DNA of 17,170 nt from assembly GCA_002292925.1 (NCBI GenBank), contig DBCF01000111.1, positions 2,339-19,508 of the forward strand. Direction: 5' to 3'. This document shows, in pieces, positions 1-7,187 of the stretch. A program made the position numbers and the translations under genes. The notes beneath the pieces were generated by a model. The model saw nothing but the letters and a program-made list of their open reading frames with translations. It searched no databases and had not been told where the DNA came from. Numbering within the stretch: position 1 is the stretch's first letter; each line of letters starts with the position of its first letter. The DNA comes from Roseiflexaceae bacterium UBA965. GTDB lineage: Bacteria; Chloroflexota; Chloroflexia; Chloroflexales; Roseiflexaceae.

Positions 1-14
1 GCTCGACTGTGTCT

Positions 15-38
15 CTACTACTTCATACTTCATCCTCG
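15..38. repeat. Degenerate ACTTC-type intergenic repeat, short copy
   Basis: A pyrimidine-rich stretch with repeated TACTTCAT units lies just downstream of the sensor kinase stop codon. It resembles the longer blocks at 2394-2441 (same orientation) and 17113-17170 (opposite orientation). The first block and the 2363-2441 region both also carry TCTCTAC just before the ACTTC units. The function is unknown. It may be a remnant of a dispersed intergenic repeat family. Confidence 0.5.
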
Positions 39-40
39 AT

Positions 41-1636
41 TTATTCGGCAATCGGCACGGTAAAAAAGAATGTGCTCCCTTCCCCGATGGTACTCTGCGC
101 ACCGATTACACCACCATGGCGTTCAACAATTTCTTTGCAGATTGCCAGCCCGAGCCCACTCCCACCCACCAATCCATTACTCCGCGTATAGAATCGTTCA
201 AAAATCAGAGGGAGATGTTCTTGGGCAATCCCGATACCATGGTCCACCACTGCAACATACCATTCATAGTGTGTTACATCAGTAATTGATTGGCGCACTA
301 CACTCCGCAATATAATTGGGGCCTGCGGATCAGCGCTATATTTCATGGCATTATCAATCAGATTTTGCAGTACCCGATACAGTTGCTGCCGGTCGATACA
401 CACGATGGCATCTGCATGAAATGTGTGCGGCACAAGATGTTCACTAATCAATGACCGACCTTGGGCATATACTAGCTGCCCAAAGTACGCACTCAATTCA
501 GCGTTTAATTCGGCAACCACAACATGTTCCCATGCGAATTCCAACTGCCGCGACTCGAGTTTTGCCAAGCGAAACAAGTCATCGACCAGATTTTTTACAT
601 AGTCAATTCTAGTCATCAGCACACTAAATACATCTTGTTTTTCATGCGGATTCAACGAATCTTCCGTCAAAATATGCAGTGATAACTTGACCCCCGTCAA
701 CGGCGAGCCCATATCATGGGCAATATTAGCCATCAAACGAGATCGTTGTTGCGTGAGTGCGACCAGTTGCGCATTGCTTTCATTAAGTGCATCGGTGCGT
801 TCAGTGACTTTTGCTTCGAGATTACGATTGACATCCTGGAGATCGTGCGCAAGTTGGACATTGCGTTGCTGAAAGCGCGTATAGCGATACGAAATAATAA
901 TTGCCTGCACTAATAACGTCATCAAAATCGCATACGGCACCATTTGTACTGACTGGATTTTATTGGTATATAAATAAAAATCGTGAATTATTGCAACAAT
1001 GATAAACAACATACTGACCAAATTTAGTCGCGCACCTTCGCGCTTGCGCACGAGCAACAGGTAGCCTACTACCAAAAAATAATAGCCCAAGATAACGACC
1101 ATAATTACTGTTTGGATGTTAAACGATAGTGTAAACATTCGTGGTGGCACAATAGCCACATAGAGTAGCGCAATCAGACTCACTACCACGCTGATTTTGT
1201 GAACTACGTCATCAACATCGTGACGATAAATGGTACGAATCAGTTGAATATATGTCAATAGCGCAATAAATTTCATACTATATTGCATATGCATCAACAA
1301 CGTCCAACTCACCTCAGGCACTATTGAGTAAACCAGAAACTTATTCAATAGCAGGGCGCGCAATGCCACCGTCAAACAAAACCCCGCCAACCAGAGCAAC
1401 TCGCTATCACGCCGATTCAACAGATAAATCATGACATGATAGAGGCCAATCACCACAAATACCCCAATCAGCAATAAATCCTGCACCACATAGCGATTAA
1501 ACACGTGCTTCATCATCTGGTACGGCTGGCCAATCTGGACATCACCAAATATCCCGCTCTCGCGAAATGAATAATTGGATACTTGCACGATAATATCAAG
1601 TTGTCCCGTTTTGGGAATAATGTTGATGAGATTCAC
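41..1636 (-). CDS. Sensor histidine kinase, 7TM and kinase part of a split 7TMR-DISM protein
   Basis: This is the C-terminal part (531 aa, GTG start) of a membrane sensor kinase that would autophosphorylate and signal to a response regulator not present in the window. Residues 11-36 look like the last strands of a 7TMR-DISM extracellular domain (VQVSNYSFRESGIFGDVQIG). About seven hydrophobic segments follow at roughly 48-250, then a coiled coil at about 255-300. The kinase core is complete: H box ANIAHDMGSPLTG with His307, N box with Asn429, G1 DHGIGI at 465-470 and G2 GSGLGLAI at 492-499. The GTG start overlaps the TGA of the upstream frame (GTGA), and the extracellular domain is split across the two frames. 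The simplest reading is one gene of about 686 aa broken by a 1-nt shift near 1645-1647. Reinitiation at the GTG is the alternative. Confidence 0.85.
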   Translation of the reverse strand: MNLINIIPKTGQLDIIVQVSNYSFRESGIFGDVQIGQPYQMMKHVFNRYVVQDLLLIGVFVVIGLYHVMIYLLNRRDSELLWLAGFCLTVALRALLLNKFLVYSIVPEVSWTLLMHMQYSMKFIALLTYIQLIRTIYRHDVDDVVHKISVVVSLIALLYVAIVPPRMFTLSFNIQTVIMVVILGYYFLVVGYLLLVRKREGARLNLVSMLFIIVAIIHDFYLYTNKIQSVQMVPYAILMTLLVQAIIISYRYTRFQQRNVQLAHDLQDVNRNLEAKVTERTDALNESNAQLVALTQQRSRLMANIAHDMGSPLTGVKLSLHILTEDSLNPHEKQDVFSVLMTRIDYVKNLVDDLFRLAKLESRQLEFAWEHVVVAELNAELSAYFGQLVYAQGRSLISEHLVPHTFHADAIVCIDRQQLYRVLQNLIDNAMKYSADPQAPIILRSVVRQSITDVTHYEWYVAVVDHGIGIAQEHLPLIFERFYTRSNGLVGGSGLGLAICKEIVERHGGVIGAQSTIGEGSTFFFTVPIAE

Positions 1637-2100
1637 ATAAATCTGGGCGTCTCGTTGCGCGCAGGGTCATGCGCCACCGTACCCAAGCCCCCTAGCAATT
1701 CACCATTGACCCAGATTTGATACGCCGAACCGACACTTTCGAGCAACAGCATGGTATGCGTGCGCACCTGATCGGGTGGAATCACCACCTGGGCACAATA
1801 CGTCGCCACCCCAAAATAGGGTAGGGGTTGTCCAGCATTCACGTTGGGACCGAGTACCTGCCCAGCCCAACTCGACGGCACCGCGATAGAGGCCCCATTT
1901 GCCGTTGCTCCATCGGCAAAATCTGCTGGTGATAGCAATTGCCCCCAATAAAACTGCCATTGTCCGGACAGTGAGATTGGCGACTGCGTGGGCTCAGTCA
2001 GTGCGGGTGCAGCCTGGGTGACCACCACACGGACCACGAGCAGCGCAACACCAATAGCCACACTCACAACAAATGCGCGTTGCCAGCGGTTAATAACCAT
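1633..2100 (-). CDS. N-terminal extracellular part of the split 7TMR-DISM sensor kinase
   Basis: A 155-aa product with a hydrophobic N-terminal segment (about residues 8-28, signal anchor) followed by a galactose-binding-like 7TMR-DISM extracellular domain. The signs are ISLSGQWQFYWGQLLSPADF, a VPSSW motif and IWVNGELLGGLGTVAHDP. In the family this domain continues into the strands found at the start of the next frame. Here it stops at TGA after NETPRFM. Inserting one base in the CCC run (GGG at 1645-1647 on the plus strand) would read NETPQIYVNLINII and join the two halves cleanly. The start is ATG 2100, with a GAGGT ribosome site about 7 nt upstream. The region looks more AT-rich than the following genes, which fits acquired or decaying DNA. 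A sequencing error cannot be excluded. Confidence 0.75.
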   Translation of the reverse strand: MVINRWQRAFVVSVAIGVALLVVRVVVTQAAPALTEPTQSPISLSGQWQFYWGQLLSPADFADGATANGASIAVPSSWAGQVLGPNVNAGQPLPYFGVATYCAQVVIPPDQVRTHTMLLLESVGSAYQIWVNGELLGGLGTVAHDPARNETPRFM

Positions 2101-2362
2101 ATATCAAGTACCTCACACTGTATGAGTTCCCCAAACGAGCGTACAGTGACGTTCATAGCGCATGGGTGAATGGTAGACTAAGGATTATTTTTGTCTGTAT
2201 CATACATATCATATATATTGCCTATTACCCTATGAAAAATGTAAGGATTCAGGGTTAATTTTCCAATTATTCACAATTTTGGTTTAATTTTTTCAATTTA
2301 TACGTCAATTTCAGCTATACATCATATATTCGCGACGGAGGTTGTTGTGTTCGTGCACATCA

Positions 2363-2388
2363 TAGAGACGCAACCTACTGCATCTCTA
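2363..2388. repeat. Imperfect hairpin, TAGAGACGCA arms
   Basis: The arms TAGAGACGCA (2363-2372) and TGCATCTCTA (2379-2388) pair with one mismatch around a 6-nt loop. The form resembles the GTAGAGACGC...GCGTCTCTAC intergenic hairpins common in filamentous cyanobacteria. That comparison is from memory and is not evidence of relatedness. It directly precedes the ACTTC repeat block. Confidence 0.5.
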
Positions 2389-2393
2389 CGAAT

Positions 2394-2441
2394 AACTTCC
2401 TACTTTATTTCACGCTTCCGACTTCACGCTTCCTACTTCAT
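2394..2441. repeat. Degenerate ACTTCCTACTTC repeat block
   Basis: A polypyrimidine run made of variants of ACTTCC, TACTTT, TTCACGCTTC and CTACTTC. The same theme occurs at 15-38 and, inverted, at 17113-17170. It ends just before the TATACT box proposed for pth, so it may have been inserted next to, or recruited into, the promoter region. Confidence 0.6.
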
Positions 2442-2447
2442 ATACGG

Positions 2448-2453
2448 TATACT
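2448..2453 (+). promoter_or_regulatory. Candidate -10 box for pth
   Basis: A TATACT hexamer matches the -10 form seen at other promoters in the window, but it lacks the TG extension (CGG precedes it). No good -35 is visible. If it is used, transcription would start near 2460 and give a leader of about 80 nt containing the alternative hairpins at 2470-2505. Confidence 0.35.
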
Positions 2454-2469
2454 TACACTGATATTACTC

Positions 2470-2505
2470 GTTGACTACCGCACCGTAGTCGTGAGCACAG
2501 TCAAC
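2470..2505 (+). promoter_or_regulatory. Mutually exclusive hairpins in the pth leader
   Basis: GACTAC (2473-2478) pairs with GTAGTC (2485-2490) around CGCACC. Alternatively, GTTGACT (2470-2476) pairs with AGTCAAC (2499-2505). The two stems share bases 2473-2476, so only one can form at a time. Such a switchable leader could control translation or elongation, but no ligand or terminator is evident. Confidence 0.35.
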
Positions 2506-2541
2506 GCATAATTAGTGGCAATCAGCGACAGGGGCGTCAGC

Positions 2542-3114
2542 ATGAGTACATGGTTATTGGTGGGGTTGGGGAATCCAGGCGCGCAATATACCAATACCCG
2601 CCATAATATCGGCTTTGAAGTCCTCGATTTATTTGCCACGCGTCATGCCTTGCATACCAACGGCACACGCGCCCAAGCCAAGCTGAGCGAAGGCACCATT
2701 GCCGGCCACAAAGTGGTCTGTGCCTGGCCGCAAACTTATATGAACCGCAGTGGGATTGCCGTGAGTGGTCTAGCCAGCTGGTACAAAGTCCCTGCCAACC
2801 AAATCGTCATCACCTACGACGACCTCGATTTGCCCTTTTCGACCCTGCGTTTACGTGAAAAAGGCAGCGCCGGCACCCACAACGGCATGCGCTCAATTGT
2901 GCAACTACTTGGCCATAGCGATTTTGCCCGCCTACGGGTCGGCATCGGCAAAGTCCCCGCCGGCTGGGATGCCTACGGCTATGTACTGGGCAAATTCATC
3001 GGCGCCGAAGCAACTGCACTCCCCGACGCATTGCAACGCGCCAGCGATGCCTTGACCCACATCATTGAGCTGGGGATGACTTCTGCCATGAACAAATATA
3101 ACGTCAATAGCTAA
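2542..3114 (+). CDS. pth: Peptidyl-tRNA hydrolase
   Basis: Cleaves peptidyl-tRNA released from stalled ribosomes and recycles the tRNA; cytoplasmic. The 190-aa length is normal for bacterial Pth. With this start the key residues fall on or next to E. coli numbering: GLGNPG with Asn11, TRHNIGF with His21 (catalytic), QTYMNRSG with Asn68, YDDLDLP with Asp93/94 and HNGMRS with Asn114. An in-frame GTG at 2515 would add nine residues, but homologues begin as here (MSTWLLVGLGNPG) and an AGGGG site sits about 7 nt before ATG 2542. The gene stands alone behind its own leader and ends at a strong terminator shared with the convergent kinase gene. Confidence 0.96.
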   Translation: MSTWLLVGLGNPGAQYTNTRHNIGFEVLDLFATRHALHTNGTRAQAKLSEGTIAGHKVVCAWPQTYMNRSGIAVSGLASWYKVPANQIVITYDDLDLPFSTLRLREKGSAGTHNGMRSIVQLLGHSDFARLRVGIGKVPAGWDAYGYVLGKFIGAEATALPDALQRASDALTHIIELGMTSAMNKYNVNS

Positions 3115-3136
3115 TCATACAATTACTGCATACACA

Positions 3137-3168
3137 AAACCACCGTAGCATCACTGCTACGGTGGTTT
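3137..3168. terminator. Bidirectional terminator between pth and the GHMP kinase gene
   Basis: A perfect 14-bp stem, including flanking AAA/TTT, has arms 3137-3150 (core CCACCGTAGCA) and 3155-3168 (core TGCTACGGTGG) around a TCAC loop. It lies 22 nt after the pth stop and 18 nt after the stop of the opposing gene, so it can serve both. Confidence 0.85.
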
Positions 3169-3186
3169 CATATTCCCAACCAACGC

Positions 3187-4194
3187 TTATTCGTCGCTAT
3201 CAACGCTCCAGGCATGCACCCCTTGGGTGGTAAACGAGAAATGGCGCACCTGCATGCCGGCTTCACTCAACACCCGCTCCATTTCGAGACGGCGCTCAAA
3301 TGGGCAAGCGATTACCATGAAGCCACCACCACCGGCCCCGGTGATTTTGCCACCCCAGGCGCCATGTTTGCGCGCTTTGGCGTAGATTTCATCGACCACT
3401 GGTGGCGCGATATACGGCGAGAAGGCTTTTTTGACTTCCCAGGCATCATGCAACAAGCGCCCAAAATCGGCAATCCGTTTGGTGCGGAGCAATTTGACCC
3501 CTTCATCCACAAACGCCTTGGTTTCGTCGTGGTAGCGCAACGTGTCGCCTTGTTGCAGACGACTCACTTGGTCGTTGACGAGATGTTCCGTCAACATTTT
3601 GCGGCTCCCGATATAGCCAATCAGCAAACAACTTTCGAGTTCGAGCAAGGCGCTCGGGTCACTCAGCACCGGCTCGACAATCACGCCGTTTTTGCTGAAA
3701 TGATAGACGCTCATGCCCCCAAAGGCCGCCGCATATTGGTCTTGGCGCCCACCCGGGATGCCCAAATTCACTCGCTCAATCCGAAAGGCTAGTTCGGCCA
3801 ATTCGTGGGGCGTCATGTTTTTGTGGAAGGCCTCGCCCATCAATTTGAGCATACTTACCACCAACGCCGACGACGAACCCAACCCACTGCCTGGGGGCAC
3901 ATCCGAAAACATGGTGACTTCCACGCCGCGGGCTTCGGGCATGGCATCGAGCACCGCTTGGGGCAAGCTCAACTTGCCGTCCCAACGGCCGGTCACGTTG
4001 CGACTCACCTCTTCGAGGTCGAGCGAACGAATCGTCACCGTGCCATCGTCACTAGGGCGCAACATGCACCGTACATATTTGTCGATGGTGCAATTAAGAA
4101 CTTTGCCACCATGGTCTTCGGCGTAGGGGCTTACATCGGTCCCACCACCAAAAAATCCGATCCGCATCGGGGCTTTGGCTTTGTAAATGCGCAT
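3187..4194 (-). CDS. GHMP-family sugar kinase, HddA-like
   Basis: An ATP-dependent small-molecule kinase of the GHMP superfamily, 335 aa. Motif 1 is APMRIGFFGGGTD (8-20). The ATP-binding motif 2 is PPGSGLGSSSA (100-110). GGRQDQYAAAFGG carries the probable catalytic Asp152, and motif 3 is TGAGGGGFM (285-293). The N-terminal KAPxRIxFxGGGTDVSPY pattern is typical of D-glycero-D-manno-heptose 7-phosphate kinase (HddA) and related capsule or S-layer sugar kinases. No other heptose gene is here, so the substrate is uncertain. I prefer ATG 4194 over ATG 4212: GGGAAG lies 6 nt before it, homologues begin MxIxxKAP, and the promoter box at 4228-4236 would leave the longer form almost no leader. Confidence 0.88.
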   Translation of the reverse strand: MRIYKAKAPMRIGFFGGGTDVSPYAEDHGGKVLNCTIDKYVRCMLRPSDDGTVTIRSLDLEEVSRNVTGRWDGKLSLPQAVLDAMPEARGVEVTMFSDVPPGSGLGSSSALVVSMLKLMGEAFHKNMTPHELAELAFRIERVNLGIPGGRQDQYAAAFGGMSVYHFSKNGVIVEPVLSDPSALLELESCLLIGYIGSRKMLTEHLVNDQVSRLQQGDTLRYHDETKAFVDEGVKLLRTKRIADFGRLLHDAWEVKKAFSPYIAPPVVDEIYAKARKHGAWGGKITGAGGGGFMVIACPFERRLEMERVLSEAGMQVRHFSFTTQGVHAWSVDSDE

Positions 4195-4227
4195 TACATG
4201 CTTCCCATTCATACTTTAGCTTGTCAA

Positions 4228-4236
4228 AGTATACCA
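4228..4236 (-). promoter_or_regulatory. Extended -10 promoter for the GHMP kinase gene
   Basis: On the minus strand this reads TGGTATACT, an extended -10 (TGN plus TATACT). The expected start site near 4221 gives a leader of about 27 nt to ATG 4194. No -35 match is seen. TGATTTGCAC (4246-4255) just upstream recurs upstream of the nfo box at 6420-6429. Confidence 0.5.
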
Positions 4237-4272
4237 CGATGCCTTTGATTTGCACCGCCTATGAGCCAACTA

Positions 4273-5523
4273 TCAGTTCCCTGATAGGCGCGTGCCACGC
4301 AACGGAATCACCAATTCTTTGGAAAAATCAGTCAAGCTTTCGAATTGGCCATCGGGGCGACACCAATAGGTGTCTTCGATGCGCACGCCATATCCTTTAC
4401 TGGGGTAATACAAGCCTGGCTCCACCGTAAACACCGCTCCCGGCACCAGCACATCACCACGGTCGGTCAATGAGGGGAAGCCGAAGTCTTCGTGGACTTC
4501 CAGCCCCAGCCCATGCCCCAACGAATGGATGAAGCCTTCTTCGATGGGGTATTTGGTGGCGATTGTGTCGTGGCCACGGGCCGCAAAATAATCACACACC
4601 ATGGTTTGGTATGGTTTGGTGGGTGCACCCGCCTCAAATTCCCCAACCACCGCGTTGAATGAGCCCAACACATCGGCATAGACTTGTTGGAGTTCGGGTG
4701 AGGCATAATCAATCGCAAAGGTGCGGGTCATATCGTGATAATAGCCCGAGGCGTCTTTGGGGAAGATGTCGAAGACAATTGCCTGCCCCCGTTGCAACAC
4801 CATACTATCTTCGCCACGCGCATGGGGTAAGCCGGCATCCCGTCCTTGGGCAAAAATAGTCCCCTCGCCGACTAATCCTCGAGCCGCCAATTCGCGGTCG
4901 ATGACGTGACGCACATCACCAATCGTCAATGGCTTGCCCGTCACGGCATCACAGACATCATCACCGTCAGCCACACCCGCCGCAATAAAGTCGACCGCTG
5001 CTTGCACTACCTCGCAGGTTTTGCGGCCGACGGCGCGCATTACGTCGACTTCGGCAGCGTCTTTGGTGAGGCGGGCCGCACTGATGAGGTCTTTGTCGAA
5101 CTCGGCCACAAAGGTAAGCTCGGGCATGGCGGCTTCGAGACCACGCAACAACGCCAAAAACGGCCCAATTTGCACCGTGCCATACAACCCGACCCGCCCA
5201 GTAACGCCTAGGTCAGTCAACATTTGGCGACGCAATTCGACCCGGGCGGCCAGCCGTTCGGGGAATTGACGGCTGATTTCGCGGATATTCCAGCGGCTCG
5301 ACGACACGCACACCAGCCCAGTCGCCTCGGCCTGCAACAATTCCCAGTCGCTATGAATCAACATGGCCGGCTCGTTGCGTTTTTTGATAACCAGACCAGT
5401 CAAATGGGCACCACGGACAAAATAATTAAAGGCGGGGTTGGCCGATCCCAGCCCATCGGGGCCTTCGACGACGATTGCGTCGAGGTGGCGTTCGCTCATC
5501 AAACGGTCGAGATCACGTTGCAT
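4273..5523 (-). CDS. M24-family metallopeptidase (Xaa-Pro aminopeptidase-like)
   Basis: A cytoplasmic dinuclear-metal peptidase of the pita-bread fold, probably releasing N-terminal residues next to proline; 416 aa. The N-terminal creatinase-like domain covers about 1-150 and the catalytic domain about 155-405. All five metal ligands are visible: Asp252 (IVFDIFP), Asp264 (YYHDMTRTF), His337 (HSLGHGLGLEVHE), Glu368 (TVEPGLYY) and Glu383 (RIEDT). His234 (GLPHA) fits the substrate-site histidine. The start at ATG 5523 is chosen over GTG 5547 because AGGAGA (5530-5535) lies 6 nt upstream. The gene overlaps the end of nfo by 11 nt, so the two are probably co-transcribed and coupled. Prolidase or another M24 activity is possible; sequence alone does not fix the substrate. 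Confidence 0.92.
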   Translation of the reverse strand: MQRDLDRLMSERHLDAIVVEGPDGLGSANPAFNYFVRGAHLTGLVIKKRNEPAMLIHSDWELLQAEATGLVCVSSSRWNIREISRQFPERLAARVELRRQMLTDLGVTGRVGLYGTVQIGPFLALLRGLEAAMPELTFVAEFDKDLISAARLTKDAAEVDVMRAVGRKTCEVVQAAVDFIAAGVADGDDVCDAVTGKPLTIGDVRHVIDRELAARGLVGEGTIFAQGRDAGLPHARGEDSMVLQRGQAIVFDIFPKDASGYYHDMTRTFAIDYASPELQQVYADVLGSFNAVVGEFEAGAPTKPYQTMVCDYFAARGHDTIATKYPIEEGFIHSLGHGLGLEVHEDFGFPSLTDRGDVLVPGAVFTVEPGLYYPSKGYGVRIEDTYWCRPDGQFESLTDFSKELVIPLRGTRLSGN

Positions 5524-6376
5524 CTGCGCTCTCCTCTGCCAAGGCACGGAGTTGTGCCAAATTCATCAAATCATCTTCGGGGTCACGATCTTTGGGGGTT
5601 TCGAGGATCATTGGCACCGCTCGAATCGCCGGATGGCGCATCAGGTTGCGGAATCCGTCGAGCCCCACAAATCCTTGGCCGATATGCGTATGCCGGTCAA
5701 CCCGACTGCCGACGTCCTTTTGGGCGTCATTGGCGTGAATGATTTTGAGGCGATCGAGGCCGATGGTCTGGTCAAACTCTGCCAACATGGCGGCACAACC
5801 CTCGGGCGTGCGGAAGTCGTACCCTGCTACCAACACGTGGCAGGTGTCGAGACATACCGCGAGGCGCTGGGGGTATTTGCAGGTCTGGATAATCGTGGCA
5901 ATTTCGCCAAAAGTGCGCCCCAGCGTGGTCCCTTGGCCGGCAGTCGTCTCGAGCAAAATCGTGACACTGGGTGCCACGTTGTTGGCCAAAATCTCGTCGA
6001 GGGCACTGGTAATGCGGGCCAAGCCCGCTTCGACCCCACTACCAACGTGGGCGCCGGGGTGGGTGACGAGGTAGGGGATCCCCAACTGCTCGCAGCGCTC
6101 GAGTTCGATGATAAATGCGGCAATTGATTTGGCCCGCAAGACATCGTCTGGTGAGGCGAGGTTGATGAGATACGAATCGTGTACCACCAATGGATTCATG
6201 CCACTTGCAGCGTGTGCCTCACGGAAGGCGCTGATTTCGCCATCGGTAAGTGGTTTGGCATTCCACTGTTGTTGATTTTTGCTGAAAATTTGTAGGGCGT
6301 CACAACCAGCTGCTTTGCCGTTGGCAAAAGCCTTGGCGAGACCACCTGATGTAGACACGTGTGCGCCGAATTTCAT
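5513..6376 (-). CDS. nfo: Endonuclease IV (AP endonuclease)
   Basis: Cuts DNA 5' to abasic sites during base-excision repair; a TIM barrel with three zinc ions. The product is 287 aa, against 285 in E. coli. Every metal ligand of the family is present: His66 (VVHDSY), His106 (VTHPGAH), Glu143 (LLETTAGQG), Asp177 and His180 (CLDTCH), His214 (IIHANDAQ), Asp227 and His229 (RVDRHTHIGQG) and Glu259 (ILETPKD). The signature HIGQGFVGLDGF is intact. ATG 6376 is preferred to the in-frame upstream start at 6469 because the protein then begins MKFGAHVS as in homologues, with AGGGTG just upstream. First gene of a two-gene unit with the M24 peptidase. Confidence 0.97.
   Translation of the reverse strand: MKFGAHVSTSGGLAKAFANGKAAGCDALQIFSKNQQQWNAKPLTDGEISAFREAHAASGMNPLVVHDSYLINLASPDDVLRAKSIAAFIIELERCEQLGIPYLVTHPGAHVGSGVEAGLARITSALDEILANNVAPSVTILLETTAGQGTTLGRTFGEIATIIQTCKYPQRLAVCLDTCHVLVAGYDFRTPEGCAAMLAEFDQTIGLDRLKIIHANDAQKDVGSRVDRHTHIGQGFVGLDGFRNLMRHPAIRAVPMILETPKDRDPEDDLMNLAQLRALAEESADAT
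5530..5535 (-). promoter_or_regulatory. Ribosome binding site that sets the M24 peptidase start
   Basis: AGGAGA on the minus strand sits inside the last codons of nfo, 6 nt before ATG 5523. It argues for the shorter form and for translational coupling with nfo. Confidence 0.7.
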
Positions 6377-6407
6377 TGTCACCCTTTCGCCTATGTATGC
6401 TGTCTGT

Positions 6408-6416
6408 AGTATATCA
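6408..6416 (-). promoter_or_regulatory. Extended -10 promoter for nfo
   Basis: Minus-strand TGATATACT, the same TGNTATACT form as three other boxes in the window. A start site near 6401 would give a leader of about 25 nt. No recognisable -35. Confidence 0.5.
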
Positions 6417-6484
6417 TTGTGATTTGCACTATAGCGCACACCTGTGGCAAATCTGTATTTTTCACACATACGTCACAATCGCTA

Positions 6485-6493
6485 TGCTATGCC
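6485..6493 (+). promoter_or_regulatory. Candidate -10 region for the 207-aa gene and lspA-rluD
   Basis: TGCTATGCC lies in GCTATGCTAT (6481-6490), a 10-mer also present in the promoter of the deacetylase-his run (8643-8652). TACAAT at 6506-6511 is a competing -10. Neither has a clear -35. Confidence 0.25.
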
Positions 6494-6553
6494 ACAACAA
6501 TCGGTTACAATAAGGAGAGTATGTAGGAAAAATCGACCAAATCAAAGGAACAT

Positions 6554-7177
6554 ATGACAACATTGCTGAGTTACGAGGAATTAGCCAACACCATTGAAGA
6601 TGCGTGGGAGCAAGTGGGCTTACACGATCACGGCGTCAACGAATCAATTAACCCAAGCACACTCGAGCGTACCTTCCGTGCCGAGGTTTTCCCAGAGCAT
6701 GGCGAACCACTCACCGACCAAAACATGCCCCCATGGGCCGAAGTCAGTTTCACGTGGGGACCCGACCAGCAACGCTTTAGCACGGGGGGCAAACCGGTGC
6801 TATTTGAGTTGGGCTGGAACTACACCATCACGCTGCCATCCCACGACAAACGCAACGATGTCGATTTGTTGCGGGCCTTTACCACAGCCATTCACCAAGC
6901 CTTGCGCAAAGTGTTCCAACAAACCCCCGAACATGACGTGCTGGCTGTTGAGATCCGCCGGGTCTATAAATCACCCGAATCACGCGAATTGCAACACATC
7001 CAATTGTTTGCCACCGGCGCAAGTGACATCAGCGACACCTTGGCAGCAACCAATATCGAGCATATCCAGGCCATCGTGCAAGAAGAACTCGTCGTAGTGG
7101 CAGCGTTTTTGCGCACCTTTGCCGAAGTCTTTAGTCCAGGTACCGTCGGCGGGTATCGTTCTGTCGAATCGGCGTAA
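6554..7177 (+). CDS. Unrecognised 207-aa cytoplasmic protein
   Basis: I do not recognise this protein. It has no signal peptide or membrane segment and looks like a soluble globular protein with an acidic N-terminus. It starts MTTLLSYEELANTIEDAWEQ and contains NMPPWAEVSFTWGPDQQ and FELGWNYTITLP, suggesting alternating strands. A helical, charged middle (about 95-125) and a hydrophobic C-terminal helix (EELVVVAAFLRTFAEVF) follow. AAAGGA lies 4 nt before ATG, which supports the start. Third-position and codon choice match its neighbours, so it is likely a real resident gene. It is followed 10 nt later by lspA and is probably co-transcribed with it; nothing links it to lipoprotein processing beyond position. 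Confidence 0.8.
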   Translation: MTTLLSYEELANTIEDAWEQVGLHDHGVNESINPSTLERTFRAEVFPEHGEPLTDQNMPPWAEVSFTWGPDQQRFSTGGKPVLFELGWNYTITLPSHDKRNDVDLLRAFTTAIHQALRKVFQQTPEHDVLAVEIRRVYKSPESRELQHIQLFATGASDISDTLAATNIEHIQAIVQEELVVVAAFLRTFAEVFSPGTVGGYRSVESA

Positions 7178-7187
7178 GGAGTAACGT

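Larger units (their letters stand above)
2101..2541. other. Divergent spacer between the sensor kinase and pth
   Basis: About 440 bp without a convincing protein gene. The left half (about 2180-2330) is strongly AT-rich and must hold the kinase promoter, but I could not choose a clear -35/-10 pair. The right half holds a hairpin of the TAGAGACGCA type, an ACTTC repeat block, a TATACT box and a structured leader for pth. Each of these is listed separately. Confidence 0.7.

Noticed and set aside
2170..2330. AT-rich stretch as a replication origin or promoter cluster
   Set aside because: No DnaA-box cluster or clear -35/-10 pair could be seen; only AT richness supports it.
4270..4287. CTATCA/TGATAG hairpin at the end of the M24 peptidase gene as a terminator
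   Set aside because: The stem is only 6 bp, covers the stop codon and is not followed by a T run.
5438..6127. A 229-codon open frame on the plus strand
   Set aside because: It crosses antisense over both nfo and the M24 peptidase gene. Such frames arise from codon bias of the real genes.
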